From contig DAIEHU010000092.1 of assembly GCA_027353395.1 (NCBI GenBank), positions 1 to 8,730 on the forward strand: a DNA stretch of 8,730 nucleotides. Reading direction: 5' to 3'. A model generated the notes under the pieces. That model did no database searches. It saw only the letters and a list, made by a program, of their open reading frames with translations, and was not told where the DNA came from. Numbering within the stretch: position 1 is the stretch's first letter; every line of letters begins with the position of its first letter. Below are positions 1-6,629 of the stretch, in pieces. The DNA comes from Desulfobacteraceae bacterium (lineage in GTDB: Bacteria > Desulfobacterota > Desulfobacteria > Desulfobacterales > Desulfosalsimonadaceae). The position numbers were made by a program, and so were the translations under genes.

Positions 1-67
1 GGGCCATGCCCGCGATTGCCGGAATATTCGCGGGCATGGCTTTTCGCGGGCATGGCCCGCTCCTACA
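1..67. repeat. REP/REPIN-like palindromic repeat upstream of hsdR
   Basis: The 15-mer at 1-15 (gggccatgcccgcga) is the exact reverse complement of 44-58, and a 14-nt core (ttcgcgggcatggc) occurs twice in direct orientation at 27-40 and 43-56. The right half continues into gctcctacagg (58-68). Read on the minus strand this is a GTAGGAGCGGGC-type head followed by a GC-rich palindrome, which is the form of REP elements known from Pseudomonas and other proteobacteria. Two inverted REPs close together make a REPIN. The left arm probably continues outside the window. Such elements are mobilised by RAYT transposases and are normally intergenic; no RAYT gene is seen here. Assignment to the REP class is inferred from sequence form. 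Confidence 0.7.
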
Positions 68-92
68 GGTAACAGATTAAGGACTCGACCCG

Positions 93-2393
93 ATGCCTAA
101 TTTTATCTCCGAAGACCAGATTGAAAAAGCGGCCATCGCCCTCCTGAAAAACACCTACGGCTACCGCACCCTAAACTGCTACACATCCGATGTGGAAAAC
201 CCAAACGACAAATCCGGCCGGGCCGGAAAGCAGGAAGTGGTGTTTTCCCATATCCTCAAAGCCCGTGCCGTCAAATTCAATCCCGCCATTCCCGAATCCG
301 TTATTGATCAGGCCATCGAAAAACTGACCGCCCGGCGGTTCGCCATGTCCCCCATTCTTGCGGGCAAAGAGGTTTACGGCCTGATCCGGGACGGGATTCC
401 GGTTCAGTATGAAAACCCGGAAGGCAGAACCGAACACGGCATGGTGACGGTCATCGACTTTAACCATCCAAAAGAAAATGATTTTCTCGCGGTGACCCAG
501 CTTTGGATACAGGGCGACCGCTATCCCCGGCGGCCGGATATTCTCATTTACGTCAACGGCCTGCCCCTGGTGTTCATGGAACTGAAAAATTCCAATGTCA
601 ACGTCCGGAATGCGTATGATGACAACCTGATCAACTATAAACACGATATCCCGCTGCTGTTCCATTACAACGCCTTCTGCGTGCTCTCGAACGCCCTTGA
701 AACCCGGATAGGCAGTTCCACGGCGGGCTTTGGGCATTTTTTCAACTGGCTCCGCCCCGATGACGAGACGGAAAAAGTGGACCGCAAATCCATTGAAACC
801 CAAGGCGCCAGCCTGGAACGGCTGATTCATGGTCTTTTCCCCAAGGAACGGCTGCTCGATTACGTTGAAAATTTTGTCCTGTATTATAAGGACAGCGCCA
901 AAATCGTGGCCCAGAACCACCAGTTTATCGGCGTCAACAAGGCCATTGAATCGTTCCGGCAGCGCGACGGGAAAAAGGGACGGCTCGGGGTTTTCTGGCA
1001 CACCCAGGGATCGGGGAAAAGCTTTTCCATGATCTTCCTGTCCCGCAAGGTGTTCCATAAATTCACCGGCAATTATACCTTTGTCATCGTGACCGACCGG
1101 GAAGACCTGGACGGCCAGATTTACCGAAACTTTCTGGATACCGGGGCCGTGAGCAAAAACGAGGCGGCACGGCCGAAAGATTCCGCCGAGATGCGGGATT
1201 TTTTGGGCCGGAACATGCGACTGGTGTTCACGCTGATTCATAAATTCCGGTTTGCCAGAGGCCAAGCGTATCCAAAACTCTCGGACCGAAACGACATTAT
1301 CGTGATTGTGGATGAAGCCCATCGCACCCAATACGCGGCCCTTGCGGAAAATATGCGGAAAGGGCTCCCGAATGCCCAGTATTTCGCTTTCACCGGAACT
1401 CCGCTGTTGGGAAGGGAGCGCAAGACCAACGCCTGGTTTGGCGATTATGTGAGCGAATACAATTTTGTCCAGTCCATTGACGACGGCGCAACCGTGCCGC
1501 TCTTTTACCAGAAACGGGTTCCGGAAGTCCTGATTCAGAATGAGAACCTGAGCGACGAGTTCTACCAGATCCTGGAAGACGAAAATTTGGATGAAAAAGC
1601 CCAGGAAAAGCTCGAAAAAGAATTCGCCACCGAGATGGAAGTCATCAAGCGGGACGACCGGCTGGATACCATCGCCAAAGATATGGTGACGCATTTTCCG
1701 AGTCGCGGGTATCTGGGCAAGGGCATGGTGATCTCCATCGACAAGTTCACCTGCGTCAAGATGTTCGACAAAGTCCAGTTTTTCTGGAAAGCGGAGATCA
1801 AAAACCTGGTGGGACAAATCGGCAAAGCCCAGAATGAATCACTGAAACAGCGGTTGCAGAAAAAGCTGGATTATATGCGGGCCGTGGAAATGGCGGTGGT
1901 CATCAGCGAAGACGCCGGGGAAGAGGAACGGTTCGCCAAACAGCATCTTGATATCAAACCCCACCGCCTGAAAATCAATGCGTTTGATGAAAACGGGCAT
2001 GATATCGAATACCGGTTCAAAGATCCCCTTGATCCCTTGCAACTGGTGTTTGTGTGCGCCATGTGGCTCACCGGGTTTGACGCGCCAACGGTCTCGACCC
2101 TCTATATCGACAAGCCCATGAAAGACCATACCCTCATGCAGACCATCGCCCGGGCCAACCGGGTGACATCGCACACGGTGGCCGGGGTTTCCAAGGCCAA
2201 CGGGGAAGTGGTGGATTATTATGGCGTTTTCCGCAATATGAGAAAGGCCCTGTCGGATTACGCCCTGGAGGATGATAAAGAGCCGGGCAAAGAAACGGAG
2301 ACGCCGGTTCAGATAAATCCAACCTCTTCACCCTGCTGGATGATGCGATTTCGCAAGGCGCGGCTTTTTGTAATTCAAAAGGGATTCACCTGA
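93..2393 (+). CDS. hsdR: Type I restriction endonuclease R subunit, N-terminal part (frameshifted)
   Basis: This is the nuclease and motor part of HsdR, which with HsdM and HsdS translocates and cuts unmethylated DNA. Residues 1-250 hold the PD-(D/E)xK nuclease, with D149 and E163-x-K165 (PDI...MELK). The superfamily 2 motor follows: Walker A TQGSGKS at 304-310, DEAH at 407-410, FTGTP at 433-437, the GFDAP motif, and QTIARANR near 682-689. The ATG at 93 is preceded by AAGGA (79-83) with a 9-nt spacer. Homology-like sequence ends at Q740 (codon 2310-2312). The last 26 residues are out of frame; the natural continuation, DKSNLFTLLDDA, is in the -1 frame from 2312. One missing G (cagat for caggat) explains the break. 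As encoded, the product lacks the C-terminal helical region that in studied type I enzymes docks the R subunit on the methyltransferase. HsdM and HsdS are not in the window. Confidence 0.93.
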   Translation: MPNFISEDQIEKAAIALLKNTYGYRTLNCYTSDVENPNDKSGRAGKQEVVFSHILKARAVKFNPAIPESVIDQAIEKLTARRFAMSPILAGKEVYGLIRDGIPVQYENPEGRTEHGMVTVIDFNHPKENDFLAVTQLWIQGDRYPRRPDILIYVNGLPLVFMELKNSNVNVRNAYDDNLINYKHDIPLLFHYNAFCVLSNALETRIGSSTAGFGHFFNWLRPDDETEKVDRKSIETQGASLERLIHGLFPKERLLDYVENFVLYYKDSAKIVAQNHQFIGVNKAIESFRQRDGKKGRLGVFWHTQGSGKSFSMIFLSRKVFHKFTGNYTFVIVTDREDLDGQIYRNFLDTGAVSKNEAARPKDSAEMRDFLGRNMRLVFTLIHKFRFARGQAYPKLSDRNDIIVIVDEAHRTQYAALAENMRKGLPNAQYFAFTGTPLLGRERKTNAWFGDYVSEYNFVQSIDDGATVPLFYQKRVPEVLIQNENLSDEFYQILEDENLDEKAQEKLEKEFATEMEVIKRDDRLDTIAKDMVTHFPSRGYLGKGMVISIDKFTCVKMFDKVQFFWKAEIKNLVGQIGKAQNESLKQRLQKKLDYMRAVEMAVVISEDAGEEERFAKQHLDIKPHRLKINAFDENGHDIEYRFKDPLDPLQLVFVCAMWLTGFDAPTVSTLYIDKPMKDHTLMQTIARANRVTSHTVAGVSKANGEVVDYYGVFRNMRKALSDYALEDDKEPGKETETPVQINPTSSPCWMMRFRKARLFVIQKGFT

Positions 2394-2398
2394 GCGAC

Positions 2399-3331
2399 GT
2401 GCTGGATGCCGGAACGGCCTTTAATAAAATCCAGCTTTTTGAGGCCTTTGCGGACACGCTGCTGGCAAAGGACACTTACTGGAAGGAATTCAAGGTTTTT
2501 GAAAACACCATTTCCGCGCTGTATGAAGCCTGCAAGCCGGAAATTCTGGAAGGGCATTTCCGGCCCCTTGTCCCGGTATTCCAATATCTGCGGGGCGTTG
2601 TGGAGGCCCATATCGGCCAAGCGGATATTGATGCGGTCAAGCAGAAAATCGGCGAACTGCTGGATCAGAGCATTGTGACCGCAAACGGGGCAATGTTTGT
2701 GGCAGAGGCGAAGACGGAATTTCAGATTGTTAAAAAAGGAAAAATTTTAAGCCTTAGCCAAATCGATTTCGGGAAACTGAAGGAAGAGTTTAAGGACAAG
2801 GAATTCAAACATATTGAAATCGCAAGCTTACGCGAATTCATCGAAAAGAAACTGGAAGACATGCTGAAAGAAAACAGCACCCGCGCCAACTTTGCGGAAA
2901 GACTTCAGGAAATCATCAACCGGTACAACGCGGGGGGCATGAACAATGAGAATGATTTTGATGATCTGGTGAATTTTGCCGAAGATTTGAAGGCGGAAGA
3001 TGAGCGCCATATCCGGGAAGGACTGACCCCGGACGAGCTGGAACTCTTTGATATTTTAAAGAAAGACAGGATGACCAGGGCGGAGGAAATCAAGGTCAAG
3101 AATGCGGCCCGGCATTTATTGAAACGGCTCATTGAAGAACAGCCGAAAGTGCTGGTTCAGGACTGGTTCAAGGACATGCAGAGCCGGATGCGCGTGAAAA
3201 CGGCCATCGAGGAAGTTTTGGATAAAGATTTGCCCGAGACGTATAAAAAGGTTTTATTTAAGAAAAAAAGCCAGAAGCTTTATGAACTGGTCTATGAATA
3301 TGCCGCAAAAGGGTCCAAATGGGCGGCATAA
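2399..3331 (+). CDS. hsdR: Type I restriction endonuclease R subunit, C-terminal part (frameshifted fragment)
   Basis: This is the remaining C-terminal third of the same HsdR, in the -1 frame relative to the upstream part. The frame is open from 2279 (TAA at 2276-2278), so the GTG at 2399 is only the first start-like codon. Homologous sequence begins upstream of it at 2312. No clear ribosome-binding site precedes 2399, which argues against independent translation. The protein is mostly charged alpha-helix. Its last ~100 residues (EGLTPDELELFDIL...VQDWF...ELVYEYA) resemble the type I restriction R-subunit C-terminal family (formerly DUF3387). Joining 740 residues upstream to 339 here gives about 1079 aa, a normal HsdR length. 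The TAA at 3329-3331 is followed by a MITE-like repeat, then a terminator. I read the two CDSs as one gene that is either a pseudogene or an assembly error. Confidence 0.88.
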   Translation: MLDAGTAFNKIQLFEAFADTLLAKDTYWKEFKVFENTISALYEACKPEILEGHFRPLVPVFQYLRGVVEAHIGQADIDAVKQKIGELLDQSIVTANGAMFVAEAKTEFQIVKKGKILSLSQIDFGKLKEEFKDKEFKHIEIASLREFIEKKLEDMLKENSTRANFAERLQEIINRYNAGGMNNENDFDDLVNFAEDLKAEDERHIREGLTPDELELFDILKKDRMTRAEEIKVKNAARHLLKRLIEEQPKVLVQDWFKDMQSRMRVKTAIEEVLDKDLPETYKKVLFKKKSQKLYELVYEYAAKGSKWAA

Positions 3332-3335
3332 AATA

Positions 3336-3459
3336 ATTCCAATCCCAAACATAGCGCTATCTTCGTTGGCTCGTCTTCGGCTCCTCAACGTACTAACTGT
3401 ACGCCTCCGCCGCCTCAATCCTCACCGCCTTGACATCATCTTTGATTTGGAATTGGAAT
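3336..3459. repeat. MITE-like intergenic repeat with 14-bp terminal inverted repeats
   Basis: The ends attccaatcccaaa (3336-3349) and tttggaattggaat (3446-3459) are inverted copies with one mismatch, enclosing 96 nt. Inside are the perfect palindrome atagcgctat (3351-3360) and a hairpin cgtac-taact-gtacg (3389-3403), plus a pyrimidine-rich cgcctccgccgcctcaatcc stretch (3402-3421). No open frame of useful length or transposase is present. Small non-coding size, terminal inverted repeats and internal symmetry fit a non-autonomous mobile or dispersed repeat. I cannot define a target-site duplication: the short 'aata' at both ends overlaps the arms. Its sequence style resembles dispersed repeats I associate with Desulfobacterota genomes, but that is memory, not a search. 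Confidence 0.5.
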
Positions 3460-3498
3460 AAGGTATTGGGAAATGGCCGACAGAAATGCCTTCCCCAC

Positions 3499-3549
3499 AA
3501 AAAAGGAGCAGGGCCGGGAAATGTTCATTCCCTGTCCTGCTCCCTGTTT
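3499..3549. terminator. Bidirectional intrinsic terminator between hsdR and nfnB
   Basis: The outer stem ggagcagg (3505-3512) pairs with cctgctcc (3536-3543). After a short imperfect step, gggaa (3516-3520) pairs with ttccc (3528-3532), leaving a 7-nt loop. On the minus strand the stem is followed directly by six U residues (A-run 3499-3504), so it suits termination of nfnA-nfnB, whose stop is 40 nt upstream. On the plus strand it is followed by ctgttttt and could also end hsdR transcription. The location between convergent genes supports this. Confidence 0.85.
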
Positions 3550-3582
3550 TTAATTAATTATCGCTTTACTGAAGGCCCGGTG

Positions 3583-4995
3583 TTACCATCCCCATGTCAG
3601 GTAGTTGTGAATGGAATCCGCCGCTTTCCGGCCCGCGCCCATGGCCAGAATAACGGTGGCCGAGCCGGTCACGATATCGCCGCCGGCCCAGACCCCTTTT
3701 TTGGTGGTCTTGCCGGTTTCCGGATCCGCGCTGATATATCCCCATTTGTTTAAGGCGATCTGCTTGTCAGACTGCGTCAGGAGCGGGTTGGGGCCCGCGC
3801 CCACGGATACCACCGCCAGATCGCAGTCCATGATAAATTCAGAACCTTTGATGGGAACCGGACGGCGGCGTCCGGACGCATCCGGCTCACCCAAATCCAT
3901 TTTCAGGCCTTCGAGCTGGACCAGACGGCCGTTTTCATCGCCGATAAACCGCACCGGCGCGGTCAGCAGATAAAATTCAATGCCCTCTTCCTCGGCATGA
4001 TGGATTTCCGCGGCCCTGGCCGGCATTTCCTCCCGTGACCGGCGATACACGATGCGCACCTTATCCGCGCCCAGACGCATGGCGGTCCGGGCCGAGTCCA
4101 TGGCCACATTTCCGGCCCCGAACACCACCACATTTTTTCCTTTGATGATGGGGGTGTCATATTTGGGGAACAGGTAGCCTTTCATCAGGTTGGCCCGGGT
4201 CAGGTATTCATTGGCCGAATAAATGCCGATCAGATCTTCGCCGGGAACGTTTAAAAACTTGGGAAGTCCCGCGCCCACACCGATATACACGGCGTCATAG
4301 CCCTCCGCGAAAAGCTCATCCACGCTCACAATGGCGCCGATGACCATATTGCACTCAATCTTTAATCCCATATTTTCCAGCATGGCGACTTCGGATGCCA
4401 CGATGGATTTGGGCAGCCGGAACTCAGGAATGCCGTATACCAGCACCCCGCCTGTTTTATGAAACGCCTCAAACAGGGTAACATCGTGGCCTTTCAGGAG
4501 CAGATCCCCGGCCACGGTCAGTCCTGAAGGACCGGAACCCACTACCGCCACTTTTTTGCCGGTGGGCGCAGCCTTGGCCGGGAGTTCGACGCCGCTGGAA
4601 GTTCTGGCCGTATCCGCCACAAACCGCTCCAGATTGCCAATGGCAACGGGCTTGTCTTTTTTGCCCACAACGCAGTTGCCTTCGCACTGAATTTCCTGGG
4701 GACAGACACGACCGCAAACCGCGGGCAGGCTGTTTTTACCCCAGATCACCTTGATGGCCTCATTGAAATTACCCGCAGACACCTCTTTGATGAATCCCGG
4801 AATATTGACCCCCACCGGGCACCCGGTGACGCAGGCGGGATTTTTGCATTGAAGACAGCGCCCAGCTTCAAGCATAGCGGTTTCCTTGCTGTATCCCAGA
4901 GGCACTTCTTCAAAATTCCGTCTTCTCACGGCAGCTTCCTGCTCTGGCATGGGTTGACGCGCCACTTTTTCTTTTTTTACAATATTTTCAGCCAT
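3583..4995 (-). CDS. nfnB: NfnB: NADPH-binding large subunit of the electron-bifurcating NADH-dependent ferredoxin:NADP+ oxidoreductase
   Basis: This 470-aa protein belongs to the glutamate synthase small-subunit-like flavoprotein family and is often labelled gltA/gltD-like or sulfide dehydrogenase alpha (SudA). The N-terminus carries two iron-sulfur cysteine groups, C47-x2-C50-x4-C55-x3-C59 and C94-x3-C98-x5-C104-x3-C108. A first dinucleotide fold binds FAD (GSGPSGL, 153-159) and a second binds NADPH (GAGNVAMD, 293-300). The C-terminal GVWAGGDIVTG element is typical FAD-contacting sequence. The ATG at 4995 has GGAGG at 5001-5005, 5 nt away. It lies 50 nt downstream of nfnA on the same strand and ends just before a strong terminator, so the two form an operon. 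That pairing, and the absence of a large glutamate synthase subunit, favour NfnB over true glutamate synthase. In characterised NfnAB, the complex couples ferredoxin and NADH oxidation to reduction of two NADP+, reversibly, in the cytoplasm. Confidence 0.92.
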   Translation of the reverse strand: MAENIVKKEKVARQPMPEQEAAVRRRNFEEVPLGYSKETAMLEAGRCLQCKNPACVTGCPVGVNIPGFIKEVSAGNFNEAIKVIWGKNSLPAVCGRVCPQEIQCEGNCVVGKKDKPVAIGNLERFVADTARTSSGVELPAKAAPTGKKVAVVGSGPSGLTVAGDLLLKGHDVTLFEAFHKTGGVLVYGIPEFRLPKSIVASEVAMLENMGLKIECNMVIGAIVSVDELFAEGYDAVYIGVGAGLPKFLNVPGEDLIGIYSANEYLTRANLMKGYLFPKYDTPIIKGKNVVVFGAGNVAMDSARTAMRLGADKVRIVYRRSREEMPARAAEIHHAEEEGIEFYLLTAPVRFIGDENGRLVQLEGLKMDLGEPDASGRRRPVPIKGSEFIMDCDLAVVSVGAGPNPLLTQSDKQIALNKWGYISADPETGKTTKKGVWAGGDIVTGSATVILAMGAGRKAADSIHNYLTWGW

Positions 4996-5045
4996 TTATT
5001 CCTCCGTTTAATCTTCGGCTTGTTTTGAGAAGGTTAGATAAAAAA

Positions 5046-5882
5046 CTATTTGCCGCCAAACATTGTGCAATGATCATGATACGCCTGTTTCTCATCAGCC
5101 TCATAAGCCCTGAGACGCTTCATCAGGCCGTCAAAATCCACCTGATGGCCGTCAAATTCCGGTCCGTCCACACAGGCGAACTGGGTTTTGCCGTCCACCA
5201 CCACCCGGCACCCGCCGCACATGCCCGTACCGTCGATCATGATGGGGTTCAGGCTGACCAAGGTCCTCACATTATATTTTTTGGTGAGAAGGGACACGAA
5301 TTTCATCATGGGCACCGGGCCGATGGCCACCACCAGGTCGATCTTGTTGGCCTCCAGCACCTCTTTCAACGCGTCCGTGACGAAGCCCTTGCGGCCGTAA
5401 GAACCGTCGTCCGTGCACACCTGGAATTCATCCGTAGCGGCCCGCATTTTGTCTTCCAGTATCAAAAGGTCTTTGTTCCGCGCGCCGATAATGCCGATGA
5501 CCTTGTTGCCCGCTTCCTTGAATCCCCTGGTGATGGGATACAGCACCGCCACGCCGGTGCCTCCGCCGACGCAAACCACATTGCCCAGTTTTTCAATATG
5601 GGTGGCCTTCCCCAGGGGGCCGATGACATCCTGAAACGCATCCCCCACCTGGAAAGTCTTAAACAGCCCCGTGGATTTGCCCACCACCATATAGATAATG
5701 GTAATGGTGCCCTTTACCGGATCGCGATCGGAAATGGTCAACGGAATCCGTTCGCCGGTCTCGTTGGCTTTTACGATAACAAACTGGCCGGGTTTCGCCT
5801 TGGCCGCAATTTTCGGGGCTTCAATTTCATTCATGATGACCGTGCCCTGGGCCATCTCTTCTCGTTTCACTATTTTAAACAT
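5046..5882 (-). CDS. nfnA: NfnA: NAD(H)-binding small subunit with FAD and [2Fe-2S]
   Basis: This 278-aa protein is of the ferredoxin-NADP reductase / dihydroorotate dehydrogenase electron-transfer (PyrK-like) family and is often called sulfide dehydrogenase beta (SudB). The FAD-binding barrel shows R45-IPLTIS and GPLG (88-91). The nucleotide-binding lobe shows GGGTG (106-110) and CTDDGSYGRKG. The C-terminal cluster site is C222-x2-C225-x11-C237, with D217 just before it. An Asp plus three Cys as cluster ligands is described for NfnA of Thermotoga maritima, and the D-G-T-G-M-C context here matches that idea. The ATG at 5882 has a full GGAGG (5889-5893) 6 nt upstream; the stop is TAG at 5046-5048. 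nfnB follows 50 nt downstream. PyrK itself is unlikely because no dihydroorotate dehydrogenase is adjacent and NfnB is. The gene appears intact. Confidence 0.92.
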   Translation of the reverse strand: MFKIVKREEMAQGTVIMNEIEAPKIAAKAKPGQFVIVKANETGERIPLTISDRDPVKGTITIIYMVVGKSTGLFKTFQVGDAFQDVIGPLGKATHIEKLGNVVCVGGGTGVAVLYPITRGFKEAGNKVIGIIGARNKDLLILEDKMRAATDEFQVCTDDGSYGRKGFVTDALKEVLEANKIDLVVAIGPVPMMKFVSLLTKKYNVRTLVSLNPIMIDGTGMCGGCRVVVDGKTQFACVDGPEFDGHQVDFDGLMKRLRAYEADEKQAYHDHCTMFGGK

Positions 5883-5957
5883 CTGATACCTCCATCGTTG
5901 TTCTCTTTTGATTAACCGCTATCATCTTTATTAAGCAAATGTTCAGTCAGAAGGATG

Positions 5958-5987
5958 CCTATACAACTCTACCAGAGCAAAAATCAA
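5958..5987 (-). promoter_or_regulatory. Candidate sigma70-like promoter for nfnA-nfnB
   Basis: On the minus strand, TTGATT (5982-5987) and TATAGG (5958-5963) are separated by 18 nt, about 75 nt upstream of the nfnA start codon. Both boxes are imperfect and other weak pairs exist in this AT-rich spacer, so this is only the best candidate I see. No clear operator overlaps it. The 16-bp palindrome at 6031-6046 lies about 45 nt further upstream and could be a regulatory site. Confidence 0.3.
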
Positions 5988-6030
5988 CTCAAAAATGATG
6001 ATAATCCGGAAACCGTGGATGATGAAAACC

Positions 6031-6046
6031 CGCGATTATAATCGCG
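6031..6046. promoter_or_regulatory. Perfect 16-bp palindrome, possible operator or hairpin
   Basis: cgcgattataatcgcg is an exact 16-bp palindrome with no spacer. It sits in the 264-bp spacer between nfnA and the LysM-carboxypeptidase gene, 5 nt from the 24-bp stem-loop at 6051-6105, whose arms share the word cgattat. It could be a dimeric regulator site for nfnAB. Alternatively, read on the minus strand where it is followed by ggttttc, it could be a weak terminator hairpin. The sequence does not decide between these. Confidence 0.4.
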
Positions 6047-6050
6047 TGAA

Positions 6051-6105
6051 ATACAAAGCGCCCCCGATTATTGATGAAAAGTCAATAATCGGGGGCGCTT
6101 TGTAT
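6051..6105. terminator. Perfect 24-bp stem-loop, probable transcription terminator or palindromic repeat
   Basis: Positions 6051-6074 and 6082-6105 are exact reverse complements, with a 7-nt loop (tgaaaag). The stem contains an uninterrupted gcgccccc/gggggcgc block. It begins 42 nt past the stop of the minus-strand LysM-carboxypeptidase gene and lies before the nfnA promoter, so it is well placed to stop read-through into nfnAB. No U-run follows directly on either strand, so it is not a textbook intrinsic terminator. A smaller hairpin (6119-6131, 5-bp stem) followed on the minus strand by gctttt is closer to the stop and could act first. A perfectly symmetric long stem could instead be a mobile palindromic repeat. 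Confidence 0.5.
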
Positions 6106-6146
6106 CTTCCTGCAAAAGCTGCCGCAGGCAGAATATTATTGCATTT

Positions 6147-6629
6147 TCAGGCGTCCATAACGATCTTGAGTGTGGTTCCCGGTTTTAAAGCATGCGTCCG
6201 CCGGATACGATTCGCCTTTATAATATCTTTAACCGTGATGCCCTCAAACTTCTGAGCGATCTTCCAGAGAGTATCACCGCGCCGTACCTTATACAGATGA
6301 ACAGTGGCCGAATCAGCGCTTTTTCTGACGGCGGACTTTTTGGCGGCTCTGACGCTGGTTTTCTTTCCCGGCGAATCGCCGCTCTCTCCTCCGGGAAATA
6401 TTTGATAAATAGCCAGTTTCTGCCCCGGATCGATCCGGTTTCCCTGGATCTGATTCCAGGCTTTCAAGTCCGCTATGCCGCATCCATACCGGGTTGCGAT
6501 TTTATAGAGGGTATCCCCCGCCTCACCTGATGAAGCCTTTCGGCTCCCGCACTGGCGGTAGCCACTGTTGTTTCCCTTGTTGCTTTCTTGACCGTCCGTG
6601 AAACCGGAGGATTGTGTTTGTTGACGCAT
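6147..6629 (-). CDS. LysM-domain C-terminal part of the D-Ala-D-Ala carboxypeptidase (frameshifted fragment)
   Basis: This frame encodes two LysM peptidoglycan-binding domains. The first is DTLYKIATRYGCGIADLKAW... up to KLAIY; the second begins YKVRRGDTLWKIAQKF and ends TTLKIVMDA at the TGA (6147-6149). A short basic Lys/Ala/Ser-rich linker joins them. Residues 1-38 of this open frame are an out-of-frame reading of the upstream gene and not real sequence. The true first LysM starts with LHQVRRG in the frame of 6473-7633 and continues here as DTLYK. One extra G in the run at 6515-6519 (G5 to G6 on the coding strand) would join them exactly, adding 122 residues to the 373 upstream for about 495 aa. 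No ribosome-binding site is evident at 6629, so independent expression is unlikely. Confidence 0.85.
   Translation of the reverse strand: MRQQTQSSGFTDGQESNKGNNSGYRQCGSRKASSGEAGDTLYKIATRYGCGIADLKAWNQIQGNRIDPGQKLAIYQIFPGGESGDSPGKKTSVRAAKKSAVRKSADSATVHLYKVRRGDTLWKIAQKFEGITVKDIIKANRIRRTHALKPGTTLKIVMDA

Noticed and set aside
1..67. CRISPR array from the repeated 14-nt core
   Set aside because: Only two direct copies 2 nt apart plus an inverted copy; no regular spacers, so it is a palindromic repeat and not CRISPR.
171..1817. A 548-aa open frame on the minus strand opposite hsdR
   Set aside because: It lies wholly antisense to HsdR, which has all nuclease and helicase motifs. The antisense translation shows no recognisable domain and is a by-product of GC-rich codon use.
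2277..2312. Programmed -1 ribosomal frameshifting in hsdR
   Set aside because: The overlap has A-rich words (aaagag, aaagaaa) but no clear X-XXY-YYZ heptamer with a downstream structure, and inserting one G restores family sequence exactly at a different point.
3430..3753. A 107-aa plus-strand open frame across the terminator
   Set aside because: It starts in the MITE-like repeat, crosses the terminator hairpin and ends antisense to nfnB; no motif supports it.
3583..4995. Calling this gene glutamate synthase small subunit (gltD)
   Set aside because: The family resemblance is real, but the adjacent NfnA partner in the same operon and the lack of a large glutamate synthase subunit favour NfnB.
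5025..5915. A 296-aa histidine-rich open frame on the plus strand opposite nfnA
   Set aside because: It covers nfnA almost exactly in antisense, has no family-like motif, and nfnA has a strong ribosome-binding site and complete cofactor motifs.
5995..6255. An 86-aa plus-strand open frame in the nfnA/carboxypeptidase spacer
   Set aside because: It reads through the 16-bp palindrome and 24-bp stem-loop and then antisense to the LysM region; there is no family resemblance.
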